From Saprospiraceae bacterium (GTDB lineage Bacteria; Bacteroidota; Bacteroidia; Chitinophagales; Saprospiraceae), in contig JANWVR010000131.1 in assembly GCA_025056735.1 (NCBI GenBank), positions 1 through 44,543 on the forward strand: a DNA stretch of 44,543 bases, written 5' to 3'. This document shows, piece after piece, positions 1-9,200 of the stretch (within the stretch, counting starts at the first letter, position 1; the number at the start of each line of letters is the position of its first letter). The notes beneath the pieces were generated by a model, which saw nothing but the letters and a program-made list of their open reading frames with translations, made no database searches and was not told the DNA's origin. Made by a program: the position numbers and the translations under genes.

Positions 1-175
1 CGCGGTTGAATTTGTCGAATTGGGACTCTTTGTTGCTTTCGCTTTCCAAGATTTGCCTGATGCGGATGTCCTGTCGCAGGAGTTCGGAGAGGAATCCTTC
101 GAGGACGTCGAAGTTGGCTTTGTTGCGCAGCAGGCGTTTCAGGGCCCAATCGAAGCGAACCAATTTTTTCGGCAT
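1..175 (-). CDS. Rpn-family recombination-promoting nuclease / PD-(D/E)XK transposase-like protein (3' end outside window)
   Basis: Reading the minus strand from the ATG at 175 gives 58 in-frame residues that run off the left edge. They begin MPKKLVRFDWALKRLLRNK and continue through NFDVLEGFLSELL and ILESESNKE. This is the typical N-terminus of the Rpn / PDDEXK_2 family, in which a conserved FDxAxKxLL opening and an ESESNKE segment precede the nuclease core. Family members are PD-(D/E)XK DNA endonucleases linked to RecA-independent recombination, and usually occur in many copies per genome. The catalytic residues lie beyond the window, so activity cannot be judged. The gene lies 50 bp downstream of the TonB receptor gene on the same strand. 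The family assignment is by motif memory; the start is the only ATG near the motif. Confidence 0.75.
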   Translation of the reverse strand, partial: MPKKLVRFDWALKRLLRNKANFDVLEGFLSELLRQDIRIRQILESESNKESQFDKFNR

Positions 176-225
176 GGCGAGGGTGAAATTTTGCTCAAAA
201 ATACGGCAGTGAGCGTGTGCGGTTA

Positions 226-2556
226 TCACCATTCTAACCGCCAGCTGATATTCGGCACAAAGCCGAGTTGGTTTTTGGTAGCCACCTGGCGTAGGAGCGG
301 GTCATAATAATAGTAAGCGATGTTATTGCGGATTGTGGCGTTTTGCAAATCGAAGGCCAGCAGGCTATTGCGGCGCTGGCCGATGTGTCGGCGCCAGTAG
401 ATGCGTAAATCAAGGCGGATGAAGTCGGGTAGCCGGATAGGATATCCGTTGGCGAGGTCGTACACAGTTGCCTGTTTGGCGGCGGAGGCAGTGGTGTCCA
501 AGGGGGCAGCGCGTTGTCCGCCGACCCAGACGAGGCGGCCGTTGACACCGAAGGTACGCAGGCGTTCGGGCCAGTCGTCAAGTGTCCATTCTTTGCCGGC
601 GATGAAGTTAGCCATATAGCCTGTGTTCCATCGGCTCAATCGCTGCACCTTGTCGGCGCCGGTATAGCGCGCTTGCAGAAGTGTGGTGTTGGCCAGTAAA
701 AACCAGCCATTGGATAGAAACCTTTCAGCAGAGAGCTCTGCGCCGGTGTTTTGTGCCTGACCCTCAGCCACAAGCACGCCCAGGGGTTGTTGCTCGCTAA
801 TGTTACTTAGATGCACTGGGCCAACAGCGGGTATGCCTCTCTGGCGTTGATGGAAGACCTCTGCGCGTAGTCGCCACCAGTCGTTGAGTGTCCAGGAATG
901 CCGGGCAGAGAGCTGAAGCGCGTGAGCGATGGAGACGCCAATTAAGCGGTTGGCTTCGGCGGCGTTGTTCGGATGGAGGGCGTAAAACCACAGTGGATGC
1001 GTCTGGCTGTTCAGGCCGGCGAAGAAGGCCAGTTGGTGGCGTTCGTTCAGCCGTTGTACTACGGTGAGCCGGGGCTCCAAACGGCGGCTGCTTGTGTGCT
1101 GGCCGGAATGCCACAGCAGGTTGTGCAGACCCACTTGCACTTGGGTGCGTTCGCTCGGAGCCGTCCAATAGAAGCTAACCCAGGGCTGGAGGGTCAGCGT
1201 TTGCGCGTTTGAAGAGTAGAGCAGACTGTCGCGGCGTTCGGCGCCAGTGTCGAAAGAGGCGTATTGCGCCAGCAGACCTGCCTGCCATCGCCGGCGCGAA
1301 TGCGACTGGTGCGATAGGCGCAGCGACAGACCGGCACGAGCCTCTAAGGAGGTGTCTCTTTCGGAGAAGAGGTTTCTGGCCTCAGCAGTGCGTGTATTGC
1401 GTTGAGCCGAGCCAACGGCGCTGACAAACAAGCGCGTTCGGGCGCCGAGGGCGGTGTTCCCGCTGGTGCCAAGCAACCCCGTGCTGGAGCGGAAGTCAAT
1501 TTGAAACAGGTCTTTGAATTGTCGCGCATCAGCGCTGTCGCCTGGCGGTGTGAATCGGTTACGGCTGTCGCCTACAGCGCCAAAAATTGCCCATTCGCCG
1601 CCGTTTTTTCCGGAGAAGGCAGTTTTGAACGAATAGTCTTGAAACCAGATTTGCTCATTTCCGAAGGAAATGCCCATCTGGCCCAGCAAGCCGACGGTAG
1701 AGTAACGATAATTAAAAAGGTACGAATGGCCGCGTCGGCGGTCTAAGGGTCCTTCGGCGGAGAAGTCGAGGCCCAACAGGCTGGCCTGGGCGGTAAGTTC
1801 GTGGCGTTGGGCGTTGCCTTTGCGCCAGTACATGTCCATGATGCCGCCGAAGGCGTCGCCGTAGCCGGGCGGCAGCGCGCCGGTGAGCAGGGTGGAGTTG
1901 TCGAGCAGTTGGGCAGAGAAGAGCAGCACGCCGCCGGCGGCAGTGGTGGGCCGGTCGCTGAGCGTGCCGGCGTTGGGCAGGTGGTTAGGGTTGACGATTT
2001 CGACGCCCTCCAGCCGCCAGCGCACGTTTTGGGGGCCGTTGCCGCGCACCACGAGGCCGTTGGCCTGGTCATCGGCGTTGGCTACGCCGGCAAAAGCCAT
2101 AGCTAAGCGGGCCGGGTCGAAGAAGGTGGCCGGGAAACGCTGTGTTTTTTCTCTTGTCAGCGGGATTTCGCCCAACGGCAGTAGCGTCTGCCGCTCAGCA
2201 CTGGCCCGGATGACCACATCGGGCAAAGGGCGTGCAGAGGGCTTGAGCGTAAGGTCTAACGTCACGGCGCGGCCAGAAACAAGGCGAACCTCTGGCAGGA
2301 GAAGCGTCTCATAGCCTTGTGCCTCTATTGAACACAAGTACAACCCGGGCAAGAGCGACGTCAAGGCAAAAGCGCCCGTGCTATCCGATATAGCGCTTGG
2401 GCCGTTGTTAGAGCGTCCGTCTGAGAGGCGTATCGTCGCGCCGCCGACGGGGTATCCTGAAATGGCGTCGCGCACCTGGCCACGGAGGGCTTGTGCGCGA
2501 AGACTAAAGGGCGCCAAAACGCCCCAGAAGAGCATCAGCAGGTAAAATTGCTTCAT
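226..2556 (-). CDS. TonB-dependent receptor with N-terminal carboxypeptidase-regulatory-like domain
   Basis: 776-residue outer-membrane protein. A signal peptide (MKQFYLLMLFWG...LRAQA) is followed by a carboxypeptidase-regulatory-like beta-sandwich (about residues 25-105, ending in a TLDLTLKP strand). A plug domain follows (about 125-235, with VVRGNGPQNVRWRLEGVEI and a GYGDAFGGIMDM segment), then a beta-barrel ending in an aromatic residue (SWRLEW), as expected for BamA-dependent insertion. Such proteins import a ligand across the outer membrane using TonB energy. No SusD partner is adjacent, so the substrate cannot be named. The ATG at 2556 is preferred over the one at 2568 because the signal peptide starts there. 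The tlpA-like gene lies upstream on the same strand, separated by a strong inverted repeat at 2574-2622. The barrel is short for a SusC protein, which fits a receptor of the non-SusC type. Confidence 0.88.
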   Translation of the reverse strand: MKQFYLLMLFWGVLAPFSLRAQALRGQVRDAISGYPVGGATIRLSDGRSNNGPSAISDSTGAFALTSLLPGLYLCSIEAQGYETLLLPEVRLVSGRAVTLDLTLKPSARPLPDVVIRASAERQTLLPLGEIPLTREKTQRFPATFFDPARLAMAFAGVANADDQANGLVVRGNGPQNVRWRLEGVEIVNPNHLPNAGTLSDRPTTAAGGVLLFSAQLLDNSTLLTGALPPGYGDAFGGIMDMYWRKGNAQRHELTAQASLLGLDFSAEGPLDRRRGHSYLFNYRYSTVGLLGQMGISFGNEQIWFQDYSFKTAFSGKNGGEWAIFGAVGDSRNRFTPPGDSADARQFKDLFQIDFRSSTGLLGTSGNTALGARTRLFVSAVGSAQRNTRTAEARNLFSERDTSLEARAGLSLRLSHQSHSRRRWQAGLLAQYASFDTGAERRDSLLYSSNAQTLTLQPWVSFYWTAPSERTQVQVGLHNLLWHSGQHTSSRRLEPRLTVVQRLNERHQLAFFAGLNSQTHPLWFYALHPNNAAEANRLIGVSIAHALQLSARHSWTLNDWWRLRAEVFHQRQRGIPAVGPVHLSNISEQQPLGVLVAEGQAQNTGAELSAERFLSNGWFLLANTTLLQARYTGADKVQRLSRWNTGYMANFIAGKEWTLDDWPERLRTFGVNGRLVWVGGQRAAPLDTTASAAKQATVYDLANGYPIRLPDFIRLDLRIYWRRHIGQRRNSLLAFDLQNATIRNNIAYYYYDPLLRQVATKNQLGFVPNISWRLEW

Positions 2557-2573
2557 GGGTGCATGCAAATAAA

Positions 2574-2622
2574 CATGCTCCGAGCAGAAAGGACTGTGCA
2601 GCCTTCATCGGCTCGGAGCATG
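2574..2622 (-). terminator. Perfect 12-bp inverted repeat, likely terminator of the TlpA-like gene
   Basis: The arms CATGCTCCGAGC (2574-2585) and GCTCGGAGCATG (2611-2622) are perfect complements around a 25-nt loop that can pair further (AAGG / CCTT). On the minus strand the stem is followed by TTTATTTG. It lies 23 bp after the TlpA-like stop codon. The start of the next gene (2556) is only about 18 bp further on, so the element could also act as a leader hairpin for the receptor gene. Confidence 0.6.
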
Positions 2623-2645
2623 CGAAAGCGATGGAGGACTCTGGC

Positions 2646-4040
2646 TTATTCGCCGAAAATCTCCCGCAGTTTTTCAGCGAGTTGTTCGCCACGCAGGTTG
2701 CGTTGAATGATGCGCCCTTGCGGATCAATCAGCACCGTCTGCGGGATAGAGCTCACGGAATACAGAGCTGCATGTTCGCTGCGCCAGCCCTGCAGGTCGC
2801 TGATATGCGACCAGGTCAGTCCATCTTGCTCGATGGCGCGTATCCAGGCTTCGCGGTCGCGGTCGAGGCTGACGCCAAAAACGTCGAAGCCCTTGGATTT
2901 GTACTTTTTATACAACGCGACTACGTTTGGGTTTTCGCGGCGGCAAGGGCCGCACCAGCTGGCCCAAAAGTCAATGAGTACGTACTTACCTTTCAGGTGC
3001 TTGAGGAGCGAAAGCGTGTCGCCCTTCGGCGTGGCGCCCACAAGGTCGGGCACGAGCATGCCCGGCGTAAACGTGGAGGTGCGGCGCATTTCAGCCTCCA
3101 GAATGGCCACGTCGCCCAAGTCGTTGTTTTTAAAGGCCTCTATGTAACGCTGCGTGAACACAACCAGGTCCTGGTGATTGGCATTTTGCAGCCCCTTAAT
3201 GGCGCCGCCAAAGGCACGGCGGTGGGCCATGGAGCCTTTGGGCAATTTGGCCAGATGGGTTTCCAGACCTTTCTTTATCTGGTCAGCGGGAGCGCCCAAT
3301 TGCTGCAGGAAAGCGACGTAGTTCTGGAAGGCGTCAAACATTTCCGGTACCTGCTCATAGCCCGGGTCGGCTAAGTTGGCATAAGCAAAAAACTCACGCG
3401 CATAGAAGTCCACGATAGAGGCGGGCGTAGCGTTCTCCGAAACATCGTCGGGCCAGAGCAATAAAGTGGCCGAACGCCACAACATCGGCTGCGTCTTTTT
3501 CAGCTCAGCGATGAAATTGGCTTTGGCCTCATTGTGGGCCTTGAACTTTTCGCGAGCAGCTTGGATTGCAGCAGCATCGTTGCGCACGCGGGCGTCGCGT
3601 TGCTCATTGTACAGCTCTTCGCCCTGCAAGCGCAATTGTTCGGCTCCCTTGCGCAGGTTCTCGTACGCTTTATTGATTTCGGAACCAACCGTACGCCCTT
3701 TTTCCATGTACTGAGCGTTGGCCCAGAGGGTTAAATTCTTCTCTTTTCCTAGAATGATCGGTGTGGTCTGCACGTCGTTAAAGCCGACAAAGTACACACG
3801 CGGCTCACCACCTGGAAGGGTAGCCACATAAGAGCCGTCTTCCTGGCGCTGCCCGCGCGCAATTTCACGGGTAGCCAGGCCAAATTTTTCATACACGAAG
3901 ATGTTCATGGCATTGGGCGGGCCATCTATAATCTTGCACACCAAGGTAACGGGTGCATCGGTGCTCTTCTTGGCCCCCGTAGTTTGTAAATACGCCTGTA
4001 CAGGCAACGCTAAAAGCAGAAGCAAAAGCGCTTTCTTCAT
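2646..4040 (-). CDS. TlpA-like thiol:disulfide oxidoreductase with DUF4369-type N-terminal domain
   Basis: 464 residues. A signal peptide (MKKALLLLLLALPVQA) sends it to the periplasm. Residues about 30-120 form a beta-rich region like the DUF4369 domain common in Bacteroidota thioredoxins. Residues about 120-320 are a helical, charged middle region. Residues about 325-464 are an AhpC/TSA-Redoxin thioredoxin domain with the redox motif WCGPC (C363 and C366), preceded by VLIDFWAS, and a cis-proline loop SSIPQ (P433). The family reduces or exchanges disulfides of envelope proteins; the partner here is unknown. The gene is followed by a TonB receptor on the same strand, and a TACTTTTG box lies upstream at 4084-4091. 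Function beyond the fold is inference; no membrane helix other than the signal peptide is visible. Confidence 0.9.
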   Translation of the reverse strand: MKKALLLLLLALPVQAYLQTTGAKKSTDAPVTLVCKIIDGPPNAMNIFVYEKFGLATREIARGQRQEDGSYVATLPGGEPRVYFVGFNDVQTTPIILGKEKNLTLWANAQYMEKGRTVGSEINKAYENLRKGAEQLRLQGEELYNEQRDARVRNDAAAIQAAREKFKAHNEAKANFIAELKKTQPMLWRSATLLLWPDDVSENATPASIVDFYAREFFAYANLADPGYEQVPEMFDAFQNYVAFLQQLGAPADQIKKGLETHLAKLPKGSMAHRRAFGGAIKGLQNANHQDLVVFTQRYIEAFKNNDLGDVAILEAEMRRTSTFTPGMLVPDLVGATPKGDTLSLLKHLKGKYVLIDFWASWCGPCRRENPNVVALYKKYKSKGFDVFGVSLDRDREAWIRAIEQDGLTWSHISDLQGWRSEHAALYSVSSIPQTVLIDPQGRIIQRNLRGEQLAEKLREIFGE

Positions 4041-4083
4041 GTTTAGATTTGTTTGCTATTTTTTAAATGAAAAAAAGATGATG

Positions 4084-4091
4084 CAAAAGTA
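4084..4091 (-). promoter_or_regulatory. Bacteroidota-type -7 box for the TlpA-like gene
   Basis: The minus strand reads TACTTTTG, matching the TAnnTTTG consensus, 43 bp before the ATG at 4040. A good TTTG -33 element is not visible at the usual 19-21 bp distance, so this is a moderate call. The remainder of the 4041-4272 gap holds nothing else I can recognise. Confidence 0.45.
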
Positions 4092-4272
4092 CACACTCTG
4101 CTTTGGCGCCTCGTGCTAATTAGCGCAATGGCGCTTGCCAACAGACGTAAAGCAATTTTTCGGCCAGAAAATATCAAGGCGAGGCTAACTCTACAATAAT
4201 TGCCCATTTAAACAAGAAAGATAGCCCATCGTATCGGGAGTTTGGAGCGCCATTTTAATTTCAAACGATAGA

Positions 4273-4959
4273 TCACTTAACCAGCCGAATCGTATCAGGG
4301 TCGCTGTAGTACTCGGCTATGCCTTTGAGCAGTAAGCCGGCCTCCTCTTGACGGAATGCCTTTTGGCGCACAACATAATACGACCAGGTTCCAGGGCCGA
4401 GTTTAGCCAACTGGGCAGCCGGGAATTCGATGTAATCCATACCCGCCGCAGTGATGATTTCCATCGGCGTAACGGCACTTTGATCTGTTTTTTCCCACAA
4501 GATCACCCAGGCTTCGTTCTGGGTAATAGGTGGGCCGCTCCAGCGCAAGGTAGCCGGTTGGCGAATGGGGAGCGTTTTGCCCCCAAAAGAGAGATTGGAA
4601 ATAGGCGGCATGCTCAGGACGAACTCACGGGGGCGCCCTCGAGTGTCTGTCCAGGCGAAGGAATGTTCTGTGGCAAAGGGGTTTTTCCCTTCCAATCGGT
4701 ATGTAGTAGCGCTGTCTAACGCAATTGCCTGCATGGGTGTGCCGCGGTAGCGCACGCCGCCGGGTATCTCTGCTGGTCTTGCCTCATTGCCTGCACGGCG
4801 ACGCACTACCATCTCGGCCAACGTCTGTCCTTCAGGCTTGAGGTAACGCACATAACATTCCACCTCTTCGGTAATGCCGGGCTCTGAAGGTCGGCACGCA
4901 CATAACCATGCCAGCAGTAATAAAATAAAAGGAGGCCCAAAGCGGACAGATAGCATCAT
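4273..4959 (-). CDS. Hypothetical lipoprotein
   Basis: 228 residues from the ATG at 4959. The start MMLSVRFGPPFILLLLAW is followed by a lipobox-like LCAC, so the mature protein would be lipidated at that cysteine. The upstream in-frame extension to 5055 would bury the signal sequence 32 residues in and is rejected. The mature part is beta-rich. It has a stretch resembling an immunoglobulin or fibronectin-like sandwich (PPISNLSFGGKTLPI, then ATLRWSGPPIT), but I recognise no catalytic motif. It probably sits on the periplasmic or outer face of the envelope. It is divergent from the dehydrogenase gene at 5149, and the tlpA-like gene lies 232 bp downstream. Function unknown. Confidence 0.75.
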   Translation of the reverse strand: MMLSVRFGPPFILLLLAWLCACRPSEPGITEEVECYVRYLKPEGQTLAEMVVRRRAGNEARPAEIPGGVRYRGTPMQAIALDSATTYRLEGKNPFATEHSFAWTDTRGRPREFVLSMPPISNLSFGGKTLPIRQPATLRWSGPPITQNEAWVILWEKTDQSAVTPMEIITAAGMDYIEFPAAQLAKLGPGTWSYYVVRQKAFRQEEAGLLLKGIAEYYSDPDTIRLVK

Positions 4960-5066
4960 ATCGCGTTGTTGAAAGGGTGTTGCCGTGCGGATACTGCCTT
5001 TTTTACCCGGCAAAATTCGAGCAACGCGCTGATGCCCTCCAAACATTTTACTCATTCGTAGAAGGC

Positions 5067-5100
5067 TTTCACATGCTCAAAGCAGGTATTCATACATTTG
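5067..5100 (+). promoter_or_regulatory. Likely promoter of the D-2-hydroxyacid dehydrogenase gene
   Basis: TACATTTG at 5093-5100 matches TAnnTTTG; a TTTC at 5067-5070, 22 bp upstream, is a weak -33 element. Transcription would begin near 5107. That lies after an in-frame TTG at 5098 and before the ATG at 5149, which supports 5149 as the true start. Confidence 0.5.
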
Positions 5101-5148
5101 CCCTCCCGGAAGCGCTTTTTTCTTCCGGTCTTTGTGTTGTCTTTTGGG

Positions 5149-6108
5149 ATGAAAAGAGTGCTGATTACCGATGACTGCCATGAGGCCCTACTTATAGGGC
5201 TGGAGCGTTTAGGGTACAGGTGCGATTTTCTTCCGGAGATTACACCGGCGGAAGTTGCCGGATGTATTTCGGAGTACGAGGGGCTGATTATCAACAGTAA
5301 AATTCGGGTGGATAGTGCTTTGCTGCAACGCGCTCTGAGGCTTCGGTTTGTGGGACGATTAGGCTCAGGGATGGAGATTGTGGATCGGGAAGCAGCGGCG
5401 TCGCGCGGTGTGGCCGTGGTTAGTAGCCCGGAGGGCAACCGGAATGCTGTGGCCGAGCATGCGCTGGGCATGTTACTGGCACTACTGAATCACCTGATCC
5501 GGGCTGACCGGGAAGTGCGACGGCGCATCTGGCGCCGGGAAGCCAATCGAGGCTTTGAATTAAGTGGTAAAACGGTCGGCATTATCGGTTTTGGGCATAC
5601 CGGTAGCCAGTTCGCGCGCAAGTTAGCAGGGATGGAGGTGCAGGTCTTGGCCTACGATAAATACAAGACCGACTATGCCTCCGATATGCCTTGGGTGCGC
5701 GAGACAGACTTGCGCACGCTGCAGCAACAGGCCGACATCATCAGTCTGCACGTGCCGCTGACCGAGGAGACCCGCTATCTCGTAGATGCGTCTTTCATCC
5801 AACAATGCAAGCCCGGTTTCTTGCTCATAAACACCTCGCGAGGGGCTTGCGTAAAGACGCTGGACCTCGTGGAAGCCTTAGAGACAGGACAGGTCGGCGG
5901 CGCCTGCATAGATGTTTTTGAAAACGAGAAACCTGAGACCTTTAATCCGGAAGAGGCGGCACTTTATGAACGGCTATACGGCAGCGAGCGAGTTGTGCTC
6001 AGCCCGCACATTGCCGGCTGGACACATGAGTCGAAGCAGAAATTGGCCGAAGTGCTCTTGAAAAAAATCGAGGATGTCGTAGGGGCTGCGCCAACGCAGA
6101 TGCGGTAA
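5149..6108 (+). CDS. D-isomer-specific 2-hydroxyacid dehydrogenase (phosphoglycerate dehydrogenase-like)
   Basis: 319-residue cytosolic NAD(P)-dependent oxidoreductase. The cofactor-binding GxGxxG motif is in GIIGFGHTG (G147, G149, G152). The catalytic arginine is R231 in NTSRGA, the glutamate E260 in DVFENEKP, and the histidine H287 in SPHIAGW. The catalytic domain is split around the nucleotide-binding domain, as in the family. There is no C-terminal ACT domain, so serine feedback of the E. coli SerA type is not expected. It could be a phosphoglycerate, glyoxylate or other 2-hydroxyacid dehydrogenase; a second member lies at 36548-37501 and is the closer match to SerA. It appears to be transcribed alone. 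The ATG at 5149 gives the standard MKRVLITDD opening. Confidence 0.9.
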   Translation: MKRVLITDDCHEALLIGLERLGYRCDFLPEITPAEVAGCISEYEGLIINSKIRVDSALLQRALRLRFVGRLGSGMEIVDREAAASRGVAVVSSPEGNRNAVAEHALGMLLALLNHLIRADREVRRRIWRREANRGFELSGKTVGIIGFGHTGSQFARKLAGMEVQVLAYDKYKTDYASDMPWVRETDLRTLQQQADIISLHVPLTEETRYLVDASFIQQCKPGFLLINTSRGACVKTLDLVEALETGQVGGACIDVFENEKPETFNPEEAALYERLYGSERVVLSPHIAGWTHESKQKLAEVLLKKIEDVVGAAPTQMR

Positions 6109-6145
6109 AAAGTGTCAGAAGTATTGCGTTCGTGTTTTTTTGGCC

Positions 6146-6175
6146 TTTGGAGCTTTCGAGTATTTGTTATCATTG
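6146..6175 (+). promoter_or_regulatory. Possible promoter of the receptor-secreted protein block
   Basis: A TTTG at 6146-6149 is followed after 18 bp by TATCATTG (6168-6175), one mismatch from TAnnTTTG. This would give a leader of about 90 nt before the ATG at 6272. The call is tentative because both spacing and box deviate slightly from consensus. The rest of the 6109-6271 gap is AT-rich with no other recognised element. Confidence 0.35.
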
Positions 6176-6271
6176 CGCCCGTCTTTGTGTTAGAAACTCG
6201 AGGTAAATCGGTATCAAGATATTGATAATCATTTTTTTGTATAATAAGATTGCATCACCAACATCTGTTCT

Positions 6272-9200
6272 ATGGTACGTTCATTACTACTGCTGCTGGC
6301 CTTGCTTTTGGTTGGAGAGCTGGCTTTTTCTCAGGTGGGCGTCACAGTGCTTGCCGGCAAAATTACCGATGATCAGGGTGAGGCTCTGCTGGGAGCTACC
6401 GTCAAGATCATGCGCGGTGCGGACTTGGTGCGCGGTACGCAAACGGATTTTAACGGCAACTATCGGGTAAACTTAGACCCGGGTAACTATGACGTTGAGG
6501 TATCCTATTCGGGCTATCAAACGCAGAAGGTTACTGGCGTCCGCGTGATTTCCAACACCATCAACACCTTAGACTTCACGCTATCGTCCAGTACGGTACT
6601 CAGCGAAGTGGTCATTAAAGACTTCAAAGTGCCGCTCATTGAGCAAGACAAAACCTCTGGCGGCCAGACGCTGACGTCGGAGCAGATCCGGAACCTGCCG
6701 ACGCGAAGCGTGAATGCCATCGTAGCCACTACGGCAGGTACGACCTCCATTGACGGCGGCGCTGTAAACATCCGCGGCTCCCGTTCGAATGCGACCAACT
6801 ACTACATTGACGGCATTCGGGTAGCCGGCACGCCTCCCCCCGTGCAGGACATCGAGCAGCTGCAAGTAGTAACCGGTGGCCTTGGCGCCGAATACGGCGA
6901 CGTAACAGGCGGTATCATTTCGATTACGACCAAAGGCCCAGCGGACGTATATCATGGCACGGTGGAGGTGGAAAACTCCTACGGTCTCGATCCTTACGGT
7001 TGGTTCTTGGGCACGGCCAACGTCAGCGGCCCGCTGATCAAGCGCAAAGGCGCTAATGGCGCGCCCAGCAAAACCATCTTGGGCTTCCGGGCCTCGGGTC
7101 AGTTTCTGACTCAAAAAGATGACCGACCCTCGGCAGTACCCGTATATCGGGTTAAAGATGAACTGCTCGATACGCTCATCAACAACCCATTGATCCGTCA
7201 GAACGGCATCTTAGTTCCGCGGGCCGAAACTTATACACGCGACAGTGTCAATGCGCTTAAATATCGCCCCTATGAGGCGCGCCAGGAGTTCGACTTCACG
7301 GGCCGCTTAGACCTTCGCCTGTCGGACAACATGGACTTCAGCCTGACAGGAACTTATCGGGATGTACAGGATCAGTTTACGCCCGGCGGCTGGCGTTTGC
7401 TCAACAGCCACAATAATCCCACCTCTTATGGCTCTCGCTACCGGACGATTGCTCGCTTCCGTCATCGCCTGGGTGGTGACGGCGGTGGCAGCACCACTAA
7501 AGTGGGCATCTCCAATGTGAGCTACACCCTCCAATTTGGTTTCGAGCGCGGCAATTCAGAAGTGTATGACCCCAGACATCGGGACCGCATTTTCGAGTAC
7601 GGCTATATCGGTCGCTTCAACTTTGAAGAGCGTCCAATTCCGGGCATCAATAACAGCGGGCGAATAGCGCACGTAGGTAATCTGCGCGCTTTCACGGGCT
7701 ACGAACCGGGCCCGATCGTAACCAACCCCGGCCTGATCGCGTACAACCAGTATTCTACCAATCCGGAGAATATCAACACGTACTTTGCTCAAAATGGTAT
7801 ATTCTCGACGCTCTACAATAATATCTGGTCGAATATGCACACTAATGTCAACCAGATATATAATGTGTATCGTCGTTCTGAGAGCGATATTATTACTGCC
7901 ATCGCCTCGGCTAACTTCGATCTGAAATTAGGGCGAGTAGGTACGCACAGCTTCCAATTTGGATTATTGAACGAGCAGCGCGTAGAGCGCAGTTATTCCT
8001 TAGCGCCTTTTGGTTTATGGAACCTGATGCGTCAACTGGCCAATGGCCATTTCAACGGCTTGGACACGAATGTGGTCATTGGCACCGTACGTGTGCCGCA
8101 ACTCGGTATCGAAGTGCCTCGCTACGCCAATGCCGTCATAGACCTGCCCGATTTCAAATTTTATCGGACGGTTCGTCAACTGACTGGGCAAGGTTTGGCC
8201 AATTTCGTCAACACCGATGCACTCGACCCGCGCCAGTTGAGCCTGAGTATGTTTTCTTCGCGCGAGTTGCTTGACCAGGGCTTTGTGGACTACTACGGCT
8301 ACGACCATACAGGACGTCGTCTGACAGGCAACGTAACGTTCAACGACTTCTTCACAGCGCGCGATGCCGACGGCATCCGCACCTTCCCAGTGGCTCCGTT
8401 GCGTCCGCTCTATCAGGCTGCCTTCCTTCAGGACAAGTTTGTGTTCAATAAAATGATCTTCCGTCTCGGTCTTCGCATCGAGCGCTTTGACCTAAACACG
8501 AAGGTGTTGCGCGATCCGTTCTCACTGTACGAGATCATGGGCGCCGACGAGTTCTACCGCACAGTGCCAGGGGCCGGGAAGCGGCCGGGCACGATCGGCG
8601 ACGACTACAAGGTGTATGTAACCAGCTCGAACGACCGCACCGTCAAGGCCTTCCGCAATGGCGAGACCTGGTTCTTCGCCGACGGTACGCAGGCTCCGGA
8701 TGGCAACGTGATCTTCGGCGGCGGTGTCGTAACGCCCTATCTGCGCGATACCATCGCGGGCGACGATATTTTTGACGTTCGCTACAACCCAAACACTTCG
8801 TTCCAGGACTACACGCCGCAGGTCAACTGGCTGCCGCGCTTAGCCTTCTCTTTCCCGATTTCGGAAGACGCCAACTTCTTTGCCCACTATGACATCTTGG
8901 TGCAGCGTCCGCCCAGTAACTGGGAAGCCACGCCGTTGGATTACCTCTACTTCTATGTACCCGGCCGTACGCCGGCCAATAACCCGAACTTGCTGCCCGA
9001 ACGCGTGGTAGACTACGAGGTGGGCTTCCAACAGCGCATTACCCAAAACTCAGCCATCAAGTTTTCGGCGTACTATCGCGAACTGCGCGACATGATCCAG
9101 CGCCGGACACTCCTGTACATACCGACCATCGGCAGTTATGATACCTACGGCAATATTGACTTCGGCACGGTAAAAGGCTTCACTTTCCAGTATGACCTGC

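Noticed and set aside
2559-3374. 271-residue plus-strand frame opposite the TlpA-like gene
   Set aside because: It is antisense to a clear thioredoxin-family gene, has no family motif and no promoter. High GC keeps the opposite frame open.
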